64,000 bases of DNA, taken from positions 1 through 64,000 of the forward strand of contig NZ_FOGP01000001.1 in assembly GCF_900111255.1 (NCBI RefSeq), read 5' to 3'. The notes below the pieces were generated by a model, which saw only the letters and a list, made by a program, of their open reading frames with translations, ran no database searches and had not been told where the DNA came from. The position numbers were made by a program, and so were the translations under genes. The stretch's first letter is position 1, and every line of letters begins with the position of its first letter. Below are positions 15,432 to 22,416 of this stretch, in pieces. The stretch is from Parafannyhessea umbonata. GTDB lineage: Bacteria > Actinomycetota > Coriobacteriia > Coriobacteriales > Atopobiaceae.

Positions 15432-16202
15432 CTACGCCCCGCGGAGGCCCGGAACATCTTCCTGGCGCAGCGTCCAGGCAAGCGCCTTGCGCATGCGCCG
15501 CGCAAAGCCCGTGAAGTGGTTTCCCGAGTTGAGGTCGAAGGTTGTCCGCACGCCGCGCTCCTCGACGAGCGATCGTATGCGGATCGTGTCGTCCTGCACC
15601 GAGCGCATCGTGCGATTGGGCACCTTCCTCTCGCGGTTTCCCACCGAGAAGTACATGCGCTCCACCGTCGACGCGAGCTCGTGGTCGCGCACGTAGTCGA
15701 CGAAGCCCGGGTACCAGAGCGACCCGGAGACGCTGGCCGTGCGCCTGAACAGGCTGGTGTTGAAGGCCGCCCAGGTGGCGAAGAGGCCTGCCAGGGAGTA
15801 GCCGGCGAGCACCAGCATCGGCCCGTCACCGGAATCCGCGGCGAGGGCCGCGAGCGCGCGCGGGACTACGTCCTCGGTCAGCAGCCTCAGGTGGTCGCGG
15901 GCTTCTCCGCCGTAGTCGGCCTGCCCCGCACGCGTGGCGGATGCGGGCCAGGGCGTGAGCTCGCGATCCCACGTAAGTCCGCTGACGGTCACGAGCGAGA
16001 AGGGCGCGCAACGTGGCAGGGGGTCGCCCCCGGTCCCGGGCTTGGCCGGGCTGCGACACGCGTTCCAGACGGTGGCACCATCGTCCTCGAACTCGTTCAG
16101 GAAGACGATGGGCACGCCCGGCGCGTCGGAGCGCCTGATCGTGACCGTCTTGTTCCCGCACGAAAACGCGTCGCTCACGTCGTTGCCTGCCATCGCCATC
16201 AT
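15432..16202 (-). CDS. Putative alpha/beta-hydrolase esterase
   Basis: The 256-residue protein resembles the putative esterase family (IroE/Fes-like fold). The nucleophile elbow is GYSLAGLFA (G-x-S-x-G), and FDLNSGNHFTGF supplies the likely catalytic His. There is no signal peptide, so it is probably cytoplasmic. The start is uncertain; ATG codons at 16202, 16199 and 16193 all lie behind a weak GGGACGG site, and I use the first. The segment ends 2 bp from the stop of the convergent ydjM-like gene. The substrate is not evident. Confidence 0.72.
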   Translation of the reverse strand: MMAMAGNDVSDAFSCGNKTVTIRRSDAPGVPIVFLNEFEDDGATVWNACRSPAKPGTGGDPLPRCAPFSLVTVSGLTWDRELTPWPASATRAGQADYGGEARDHLRLLTEDVVPRALAALAADSGDGPMLVLAGYSLAGLFATWAAFNTSLFRRTASVSGSLWYPGFVDYVRDHELASTVERMYFSVGNRERKVPNRTMRSVQDDTIRIRSLVEERGVRTTFDLNSGNHFTGFARRMRKALAWTLRQEDVPGLRGA

Positions 16203-16330
16203 CCGTCCCAATCGCCTGCGCCTGCGCGGGCGTGTCGGCCGCCCGCACGTCCATCACTGATAAGGTTGTGCTAGTTGGGGCGTCCGCGCAAGGGTGCGGC
16301 CGCAGTTTGCCATGACGGGAGGAGAAGGGC

Positions 16331-18367
16331 GTGGGGCAGTCTGCGACACGGGGGCCTTCGGGCCAAACGGGTTCGAGGCAGGCCGTCGTGGGCATGCTTG
16401 CCCACGTTGACGCGGGCAAGACCACGCTCGCCGAGGCCCTGCTGTACCGGGCGGGCGCCATTCGCAAGCTCGGGCGCGTCGACCATGGCGACTCGTTCCT
16501 GGACGCGAGCAGCATGGAGCGCGAGCGGGGGATCACGATCTTCTCGTCCCAGGCGGTGCTTGACCACGATGGGGTGCACCTCATGCTGGTCGACACGCCC
16601 GGCCACGTCGACTTTGGCGCCGAGGCCGAACGCACGCTCCAGGTGTTGGACTGCGCCGTGCTGGTGGTCGGCGCCAACGACGGCGTGCGGGGGCACACCC
16701 TCACGCTTTGGCGTCTGCTCGAGCGCTACGGCGTCCCCACCGTCATCTTCGTGAACAAGTGCGATCTGGAGAGCCCGGACCGCGAGGCGACCATGGTCTT
16801 GCTGCGCGACCGCCTGAGCCAGGGCTGCGTGGATTGCGCCTGCCTGTTTGATACCGAGGCGCAGGAGGCGATGGCCATCCTGGACGAGTCCGCGCTTGAC
16901 GAGTACCTGGATGCGGGCGTGCTCTCGGTCGCAACCGTGCGCAGGCTGGTGGCCGAGCGTAGGGCGCATCCCGTCTTCTTCGGGTCGGCCCTGCGTCTGG
17001 AGGGGGTTGACGAGTTTCTGGATGGCCTCTGCGGCCTGGTCGCGCCGCGGGAGCACCCCAAGGAGTTCGCAGCACGCGTGTACAAGGTCACCCACGAGGC
17101 GCGCGGCGAGCGTGTCTCGTGGCTCAAGGTGACGGGCGGCTGCCTGCGCACGCGCGACCTGGTAAAAGGTGTGGGCCGTCGCGACGGGCGATCGTGGGCA
17201 GACAAGGTCAGCCAGCTCAGGATCTACTCGGGCGCCAAGTTCGACTCCGTGGACCGTGTGGGGGCCGGTCAGGTGTGCGCTGCGTGCGGCCTGGTCCATG
17301 CACTGCCGGGCGACGCCCTGGGTGCGGAGCCCCAGGGGAGCGAGCCGACGCTCGCGCCGGTCCTTAGCTACAGCGTCGAGCCCGGCCAGGTCGAGGCCCA
17401 TCGCGTGCACGAGGCCCTTGCTCGGCTGGCGGAGGAGGACCCGCTTTTGGGCGTCGTCTGGAACGAGCAGCTCCAGGAGGTGCGTCTGCAGCTCATGGGG
17501 CCCATCCAGCTCGAGGTGGTGCGCCAGGAGCTGGAGGAGCGCTTTGGCATGAAGGTGGGCTTTGGGCCTGGCGGCATCATGTACCGCGAGACGATCGCCG
17601 AGGCCGTGCGGGGCGTGGGCCACTTCGAGCCGCTGCGCCACTACGCGGAGGTGCAGCTGCTGATCGAGCCCCTGCCGCGCGGGTCGGGCGTGGTCTTCGG
17701 CACGCGCGCCAGCGAGGACGACCTTGACCGAAACTGGCAGCGCCTCATCCTGACCAATGCGATGGAGCGGCCCCACCTGGGCGTCCTTACGGGTTCGCCC
17801 CTGACCGACGTGCGCGTCACGCTGCTGGGAGGCAGGGCCCACTCCAAGCACACCGAGGGAGGCGACTTCAGACAGGCGACCTATCGCGCCGTGCGCCAGG
17901 CCCTGATGGGCGCAAGGTCCGTGCTGCTGGAGCCTTGGTACCGCTTCTCTCTCGAGCTGCCGCAGGACCAGCTGGGGCGGGGCATGTCCGACCTGCAGCG
18001 CATGGGCGCGAGCTTCGGGGCGCCCGCGATGTGCGGGGGCTTCGCGGCCCTCGAGGGGCGCGTCCCCGCCTCGGAGTGCCAGGAGTACGCGATCCAGGTG
18101 AGCGCCTACAGTAGCGGACGCGGGCACTTCTCGCTCGCCTTTGACGGATACGACGAGTGCCACGACGCCGACCGCGTGGTCGAGGAGGCCTCCTACGATC
18201 CCGAGGCCGACCTTCCCAACACGCCGGACTCCGTCTTCTGCGCGCATGGGGCGGGCTACACCGTCAAGTGGCGCGACGTGCCCGAACACGCCCACGTGCA
18301 GATCGACCCCGCGCGACTCAGACCGTGGCGCGCGGCGGATGCCGCGTTCTTCTCGTCCGGCGCATAG
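16331..18367 (+). CDS. TetM/EF-G-like ribosome-associated GTPase
   Basis: This 678-residue translational GTPase resembles ribosomal protection proteins. It has G1 AHVDAGKTTL (about residues 24-33), G2 RERGITI, G3 VDTPGHVDF, G4 NKCD, then domains II-V with the TetM-like segment GPIQLEVVRQELEERFG and a C-terminal SAYSSGRGHFSLAFDGY. Classic Tet proteins release tetracycline from the ribosome. The tip loops that do so are not clearly conserved here, so a housekeeping or antibiotic-independent role is possible. The start is GTG 16331 with GGGAGGAG upstream. It is chromosomal with no mobile markers nearby. Confidence 0.8.
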   Translation: MGQSATRGPSGQTGSRQAVVGMLAHVDAGKTTLAEALLYRAGAIRKLGRVDHGDSFLDASSMERERGITIFSSQAVLDHDGVHLMLVDTPGHVDFGAEAERTLQVLDCAVLVVGANDGVRGHTLTLWRLLERYGVPTVIFVNKCDLESPDREATMVLLRDRLSQGCVDCACLFDTEAQEAMAILDESALDEYLDAGVLSVATVRRLVAERRAHPVFFGSALRLEGVDEFLDGLCGLVAPREHPKEFAARVYKVTHEARGERVSWLKVTGGCLRTRDLVKGVGRRDGRSWADKVSQLRIYSGAKFDSVDRVGAGQVCAACGLVHALPGDALGAEPQGSEPTLAPVLSYSVEPGQVEAHRVHEALARLAEEDPLLGVVWNEQLQEVRLQLMGPIQLEVVRQELEERFGMKVGFGPGGIMYRETIAEAVRGVGHFEPLRHYAEVQLLIEPLPRGSGVVFGTRASEDDLDRNWQRLILTNAMERPHLGVLTGSPLTDVRVTLLGGRAHSKHTEGGDFRQATYRAVRQALMGARSVLLEPWYRFSLELPQDQLGRGMSDLQRMGASFGAPAMCGGFAALEGRVPASECQEYAIQVSAYSSGRGHFSLAFDGYDECHDADRVVEEASYDPEADLPNTPDSVFCAHGAGYTVKWRDVPEHAHVQIDPARLRPWRAADAAFFSSGA

Positions 18368-18398
18368 CCACGGCGGAGAAGCGCCTGGCCCCTTGCTC

Positions 18399-19037
18399 CT
18401 ACCCGGCGTCCATCCCCGGGAAGCCAATCTGGCGAAGCGCCTCGTACAGCACGATGCCGGCGGAGTTCGCCAGGTTGAGCGCGCTGATGCGGTAGTCGTC
18501 GGGATCGACGAAGTTGCCACAGATGTCGCGCCGCATCAGGGCGTCGTGCCGAAGGACGCTCGAGCCTCCGCCCAGCGCGTCGGCTCGCTCGCTCCACTCC
18601 TCGCGGTTGGTGAGGGTCTGGTCGTCGGGAAGCATGGGTATGCGCTCGCAGCTGTCGGGCAGGTCGGCGAGCAGCCGTTCGGGCAGGCCTGCGCTCTCCT
18701 TTCCGAACACCAGGAAGTCACCCTCGCGGTATTGGGCCTGCACGTAGGTCTTGCGGGCCTTCTTGGTGAGTAGGTGCAGCCTGTGCGCCCCCTCAGCCGA
18801 GACGTCGCCTTCCCTGTCCGCGAGTCCGTTGCGCTGGAGGAAGTCCTGCCAGTTGTGGTAGGTGGTCACGTCGAGGCTCTCCCAGTAGGCGAGGCCGGCG
18901 CGCTTGAGCTTCTTGTCGTCCACGCTGAACCCCAGGGGCTCGATCAGGTGCAGGCGGGCCCCGGTCACCACGCAGGTGCGGCCGATGGCACCGGTGTTGG
19001 AGGGGATCTCGGGCTCGAAGAGGACGATGTTAAACAA
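18399..19037 (-). CDS. trmL: tRNA (cytidine/uridine-34-2'-O)-methyltransferase
   Basis: The 212-residue SPOUT-class enzyme methylates the wobble ribose of certain tRNALeu. The family signature is clear: FNIVLFEPEIPSNTGAIGR at the N-terminus, VFGKESAGLPERLL in the middle, and LNLANSAGIVLYEALRQ in the knotted C-terminal SAM site. The start is probably TTG 19037, directly before FNIVLF, as in homologues. An upstream ATG at 19103 has no ribosome binding site. A middle insertion (about residues 62-80, DREGDVSAEGAHR) is longer than in E. coli. It is divergent from the iminopeptidase gene. Confidence 0.88.
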   Translation of the reverse strand: MFNIVLFEPEIPSNTGAIGRTCVVTGARLHLIEPLGFSVDDKKLKRAGLAYWESLDVTTYHNWQDFLQRNGLADREGDVSAEGAHRLHLLTKKARKTYVQAQYREGDFLVFGKESAGLPERLLADLPDSCERIPMLPDDQTLTNREEWSERADALGGGSSVLRHDALMRRDICGNFVDPDDYRISALNLANSAGIVLYEALRQIGFPGMDAG

Positions 19038-19160
19038 CTTATCCAGCTTTCCAGAACATGCGCGCCGCGCGCGACTCCTGACGTATCGTATGCAGTATTG
19101 CATGAAATGGCCGCGACGCGGGCTGGGCCGGACGCGCGGCGCAAAAGACGAGGGGGCTAC

Positions 19161-20048
19161 GTGAGGAAAGTGACCGAGGGCTCCATTCCCTTTATGGACT
19201 ACCGGACCCACTATCGCATCGTGGGTGACCTGAAGGCCGGGCGGGCCCCGCTCGTGTGCCTGCACGGCGGGCCGGGCTCGACCCGCGCGTACTTTGAGCT
19301 GCTGGACGCGCTTGCCGACGACGGACGCGCCGTCATCTCGTACGACCAGCTGGGATGCGGAGAGTCCTACCTCGAGGGCCACCCCGAGCTCTGGTGTGCC
19401 CAGACCTGGCTTTCCGAGCTCGAGAACCTCATCGACTCGCTCGGCCTTGGCGAGTACCACCTGCTGGGCCAGTCGTGGGGTGGCATGATGGCCATCCAAT
19501 ATGCCGTCGAGAGGCGCCCGTGCCGCTGCCGCTCGATCGTCATCAGCAGCGGCCATCCCTCCTCCAGGCTCTGGAGCGACGAGGGGTGGCGCATGGCGCG
19601 CGAGCTTCCCGAAGACGAGTACGAGGCGCTTGTGCGCGCCAGCGAGAGCGGTGACTACGACGACGAGGGCTATCGTCGTGCCATCGCCCACTACATGCAG
19701 CTGCACTGTGCGGACCAGGTTCCTTCCGACGACGCCCCGGAGTGCCTGCGCCGCCCGAGCAGGAAGGGGGCCGAGTCGTACCTGGTGGCCTGGGGACCGG
19801 ACGAGCTGACGCCGACCGGCACCCTGCGCGATTGGGAGTATCGCGACCGCCTGGGCGAGGTCGACCTCCCCACGCTCATCGTCAGCGGCACGAGCGACCT
19901 CTGCACACCGCTTGTGGCCAAGACCATGTTCGACGGCATCCCGCATGCGCGCTGGGAGCTCATGGCAAACTGCCGCCACATGTGCTTTGCCGACGACAAC
20001 CCGCGCTATCTGGAACTTGTGGGAGCCTGGCTTTCCAAGCACGACTAA
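19161..20048 (+). CDS. Proline iminopeptidase-type alpha/beta hydrolase
   Basis: The 295-residue protein is an S33-type peptidase, likely removing N-terminal proline from peptides. It has the oxyanion motif LHGGPGSTRAYF (about residues 30-41), the elbow GQSWGGMMA with its catalytic Ser (about 106-114), the Asp in GTSDLCTP and the His in CRHMCF. The start is GTG 19161 with GAGGGGG upstream. It is divergent from trmL over 123 bp that contains the small palindrome ATGCA-GTAT-TGCAT (19090-19103). Tricorn-associated-factor-type aminopeptidases are an alternative subfamily. Confidence 0.86.
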   Translation: MRKVTEGSIPFMDYRTHYRIVGDLKAGRAPLVCLHGGPGSTRAYFELLDALADDGRAVISYDQLGCGESYLEGHPELWCAQTWLSELENLIDSLGLGEYHLLGQSWGGMMAIQYAVERRPCRCRSIVISSGHPSSRLWSDEGWRMARELPEDEYEALVRASESGDYDDEGYRRAIAHYMQLHCADQVPSDDAPECLRRPSRKGAESYLVAWGPDELTPTGTLRDWEYRDRLGEVDLPTLIVSGTSDLCTPLVAKTMFDGIPHARWELMANCRHMCFADDNPRYLELVGAWLSKHD

Positions 20049-20155
20049 GGCGCCCATGTCAGATAATGGGCAGTCGTGAGAGAGCGTGGCGCCGGCGAAG
20101 GCGGCGCTCGCGGAGTTGAGGCCCTACAAGTTGGCCCGGTCGAAAGGACTATCCC

Positions 20156-20575
20156 ATGATCAAGGATCTGGTTAAGGACGAGGCAATCCTCTCCCAGAAG
20201 TGCGAGAAGGCCACCGCAGAGGACGCCGAGCTCGCCCAGGATCTCGTGGACACCATGAAGTCGCTTGAGGATTGTGGCTGCCTTGCCGCCAATCAGATTG
20301 GCGTCGCCAAGGCCGTCGTCGCCTACCTGGACGAGAACGAGCAGGCGCACGTCATGTACAACCCCAGGATCATGATGGGCCTGGGTGCTCAGAAGGTCCA
20401 GGAGAGCTGCATGACCCTGGACGAGCCCTCCAAGGTGACTCGCTATGCGAAGGTGAAGGTCGCCTACGACGAGCTGGTCGACGGCGAGCTCAAGAGCAAG
20501 AAGCGTGACTTCATCGGCTGGACCGCGCAGATGATCCAGCACATGTGCGACCACTGCCGCGGCAAGCTGGTCTAA
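20156..20575 (+). CDS. Peptide deformylase-like protein lacking the catalytic glutamate
   Basis: The 139-residue protein has the deformylase fold with motif 1 GCLAANQIG (residues 41-49), motif 2 ESCMTL (metal Cys C85) and motif 3 QHMCDHCRG (128-136). The metal ligands C85, H129 and H133 are kept, but the essential Glu of HExxH is M130, so it reads HMCDH. Normal deformylation should be lost. Short deformylase-like proteins of this type occur in other bacteria; their function is unknown to me. ATG 20156 has AAAGGA upstream and a strong terminator follows, so it is a well-formed expressed gene. Confidence 0.8.
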   Translation: MIKDLVKDEAILSQKCEKATAEDAELAQDLVDTMKSLEDCGCLAANQIGVAKAVVAYLDENEQAHVMYNPRIMMGLGAQKVQESCMTLDEPSKVTRYAKVKVAYDELVDGELKSKKRDFIGWTAQMIQHMCDHCRGKLV

Positions 20576-20601
20576 GGACCAGACAGACAGATTGAACCTT
20601 T

Positions 20602-20625
20602 GGAGGCCTTCGGGTCTCCTTTTTT
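20602..20625 (+). terminator. Intrinsic terminator of the deformylase-like gene
   Basis: GGAGGCC and GGTCTCC (20602-20608 and 20613-20619) form a 7-bp stem with one G-U pair and a TTCG loop, followed by six T residues (20620-20625). Confidence 0.85.
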
Positions 20626-20626
20626 G

Positions 20627-21038
20627 TGTCGCGCGGCATAAGGCTGCGGGGGGGGTGCGGCCTCCTGCCGTCCTGGGGGGGCGACGTGCCGCAGTGGTGG
20701 AAAACGATGGCATGAGGTGGTCAAACGCTGAAATGGACGGAGGCGCCCCAGTTTCATCCGTGAACGGTAGCAATTATTTACATAGGTTGTTAAACGTAAA
20801 AGAACATGTCATATATGTATTAGAATTAATGAATAACGCGAGATGAGGTGCACGCAGCGAAAGAAATCGTTTTCAGAATTTATCGTCACGATAGTTTACC
20901 TATCGCTAGCTGCAGCGATAAGTTGTGGCGAAGATGCAGACGAGACGTGTAGGTCGCGTGTTCGAGGGAGACAGTAACGTGTTTTCGTGTAAAAATCTCT
21001 CACGACGCTTGAAATTGCTGGTTGCATTCTGACATTTA
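20627..21038 (+). other. AT-richer non-coding leader region
   Basis: About 410 bp have no credible gene. The second half is clearly less GC-rich than its neighbours. It holds short inverted repeats, for example TATCGCT/AGCGATA (20901-20907 and 20914-20920) and ATCGT-C-ACGAT (about 20882-20892), and ends in a terminator just before the next start codon. It could be a structured leader or a small RNA gene. I recognise no known riboswitch or tRNA in it. Confidence 0.4.
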
Positions 21039-21065
21039 CCCTGCGCTATTGCAGGGTTTCTTTTT
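21039..21065 (+). terminator. Intrinsic terminator immediately upstream of a ribosome binding site
   Basis: CCCTGC and GCAGGG (21039-21044 and 21051-21056) form a 6-bp stem followed by TTTCTTTTT. The site ends 4 nt before the AGGAGG of the next gene. The CCTGC arm could alternatively pair with GCAGG at 21066-21070, which overlaps the ribosome binding site. This is the layout of an attenuator or of the end of a small RNA. Confidence 0.65.
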
Positions 21066-21080
21066 GCAGGAGGAACATCC

Positions 21081-21896
21081 ATGGCTTTTGGTATGAATGG
21101 TCTAGGCAAGCGACCTGTGAGCTCATATATCAAGGAGGACCTCTGGTGCGCGCGTGGCAGCGAGCGCATTCACAGCGTTCTCTTCGCACCGCGCGCCATG
21201 AACGGGTGTGCGCCCGTCGTCGTCTGCGCGCACGCCTTTGGCGGCAGCTATCGTGACACTGTTGACTACGCCGAGAGCATGGCGCGCAACGGCTACGTCG
21301 CGGTCTCCATCGACCTCCGCGGTGGCTCCTCTCACTCCACCAGCGATGGCGATGTCATGAACGCCTCTGTCGCCACGATGGCGCAGGACATCGAGAGCGT
21401 CGTGCGCGCTCTTGTCATGCGCAGCGACGTCGACGTCGACAACATCTATCTGATGGGCCAGGGCGAGGGCGCCGTCGCCGCGACGCGCGTCGCCACCTCT
21501 GGTGCGGCTGACATCCGCGGCATGGTGCTTTGCTACCCCACCTTCAACCTCCAGGACCTCATGGTCAAGGCATTCGGTACCGCTAGCAAGATTCCCGAGA
21601 GCTTCGATCTCTGGCAGGTTGCCGGTCGTGCCTTCGGCCTCGACGCCATCAGCAACGATCCCTATGCCGGCATGGAGTCCTACGAGGGGCGCACGATCAT
21701 CTTCCACGGCGACAGGGACAAGATTGCGCCGTTTGCCTATTCCCACAAGGCTGCGAGGCTGCTACCCAACGCTCGCATCGAGGTCCTTTCCAAGGTCGCC
21801 CACGGGTTCTTCGGCATTGCCGCCCGCACCGTGGTCGAGGAGAGCCTGAACATGATTGAGGCTACGCGCGTCAGGAAGGCTTCCGCCGCTGCATAG
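21081..21896 (+). CDS. Alpha/beta-hydrolase fold protein without the nucleophile serine
   Basis: The 271-residue protein has the dienelactone hydrolase/serine aminopeptidase-like fold: VVVCAHAFGGSYRDT near the oxyanion hole, then the elbow. The elbow reads GQGEG (residues 126-130) where G-x-S-x-G is expected, so the nucleophile position is G128. Asp (HGDRDK, about 209-214) and His (VAHGFF, H241) of the triad are still present. It is therefore either inactive, non-hydrolytic, or uses another residue. The start at ATG 21081 has AGGAGG 7 nt upstream. A terminator sits in its leader and a strong hairpin follows. Confidence 0.78.
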   Translation: MAFGMNGLGKRPVSSYIKEDLWCARGSERIHSVLFAPRAMNGCAPVVVCAHAFGGSYRDTVDYAESMARNGYVAVSIDLRGGSSHSTSDGDVMNASVATMAQDIESVVRALVMRSDVDVDNIYLMGQGEGAVAATRVATSGAADIRGMVLCYPTFNLQDLMVKAFGTASKIPESFDLWQVAGRAFGLDAISNDPYAGMESYEGRTIIFHGDRDKIAPFAYSHKAARLLPNARIEVLSKVAHGFFGIAARTVVEESLNMIEATRVRKASAAA

Positions 21897-21929
21897 CGTT
21901 TGCTGACGCAAGAAATTGAACTGCTATCT

Positions 21930-21965
21930 ATATGGCACCCCATACGACGGCATGGGGTGCCATAT
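21930..21965 (+). terminator. Strong hairpin after the hydrolase-fold gene
   Basis: A perfect 14-bp stem, with the TATGGCACCCCAT arm at 21931-21943 pairing with 21952-21964, encloses an 8-nt loop and is followed by TTTGTAT. It lies 34 nt after the stop codon. Confidence 0.8.
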
Positions 21966-22416
21966 TTGTATCTGCTGCTGCTTCTTTTGATCGCTGGTCC
22001 TGCCATCCTGCATCATGTGAACAATCGTGGTGCCTTTAGAACGTCGCCGACGAGCGATGGTAGTGAACTTGTTCAATTTGTTCAATTTTGGTTTGAAGCA
22101 ACTGTGACAAGAGGTATGAATCAAATTCACTGCAAGTATATGTTGGCGCGTTGGTGTGATATTGGATGCGCCTTATCCTGCGACGACTTAGAATCAGCTA
22201 AGTTATCTGCGGAAATGCACACTATGACGATCGCTGCGGCGAGCATGTGGACAGATGCTGAGGCAATGCCAGGCTGCCTATCGTAAATGACCGTTCGCAA
22301 GGAACATTTGCACACAATTGAACTCAATGGGCTCCCGTGCGCTCTGGGCATGCTATTCTCAAATGAACTTGAACTGACTTTGAACTATCTCGGTTCCCGA
22401 CCTTTGGAGGGCGAAC
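21966..22416 (+). promoter_or_regulatory. AT-richer region with repeated TGAAC motifs before the XRE-aminotransferase gene
   Basis: This 450-bp stretch has no credible gene and a lower GC content than its surroundings. It holds the 12-bp palindrome TGAAC-TT-GTTCA (22064-22075), a second TTGTTCAA (22078-22085), TTGAACT at 22318-22324, and three tandem TGAACT copies (22364-22369, 22370-22375, 22381-22386) just upstream of the next ribosome binding site. A TATTCT -10-like element lies at 22354-22359. These are good operator candidates for the adjacent XRE-domain protein. Confidence 0.5.

Noticed and set aside
16331-18367. Acquired tetracycline-resistance gene
   Set aside because: No mobile element, integrase or atypical composition surrounds it, and tip loops are not clearly TetM-like; kept as TetM-like GTPase only.
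20592-20846. An 84-codon frame after the deformylase-like gene
   Set aside because: It spans the intrinsic terminator, has no ribosome binding site and no recognisable protein features.
20960-20985. GTTCGAG-containing segment resembling a tRNA T-arm
   Set aside because: The flanking arms do not pair and no D-arm, anticodon arm or acceptor stem is present.
21900-22286. A 128-codon frame starting next to the terminator
   Set aside because: It reads through the strong hairpin at 21931-21964 and has a random-looking composition with no RBS; it is probably chance.
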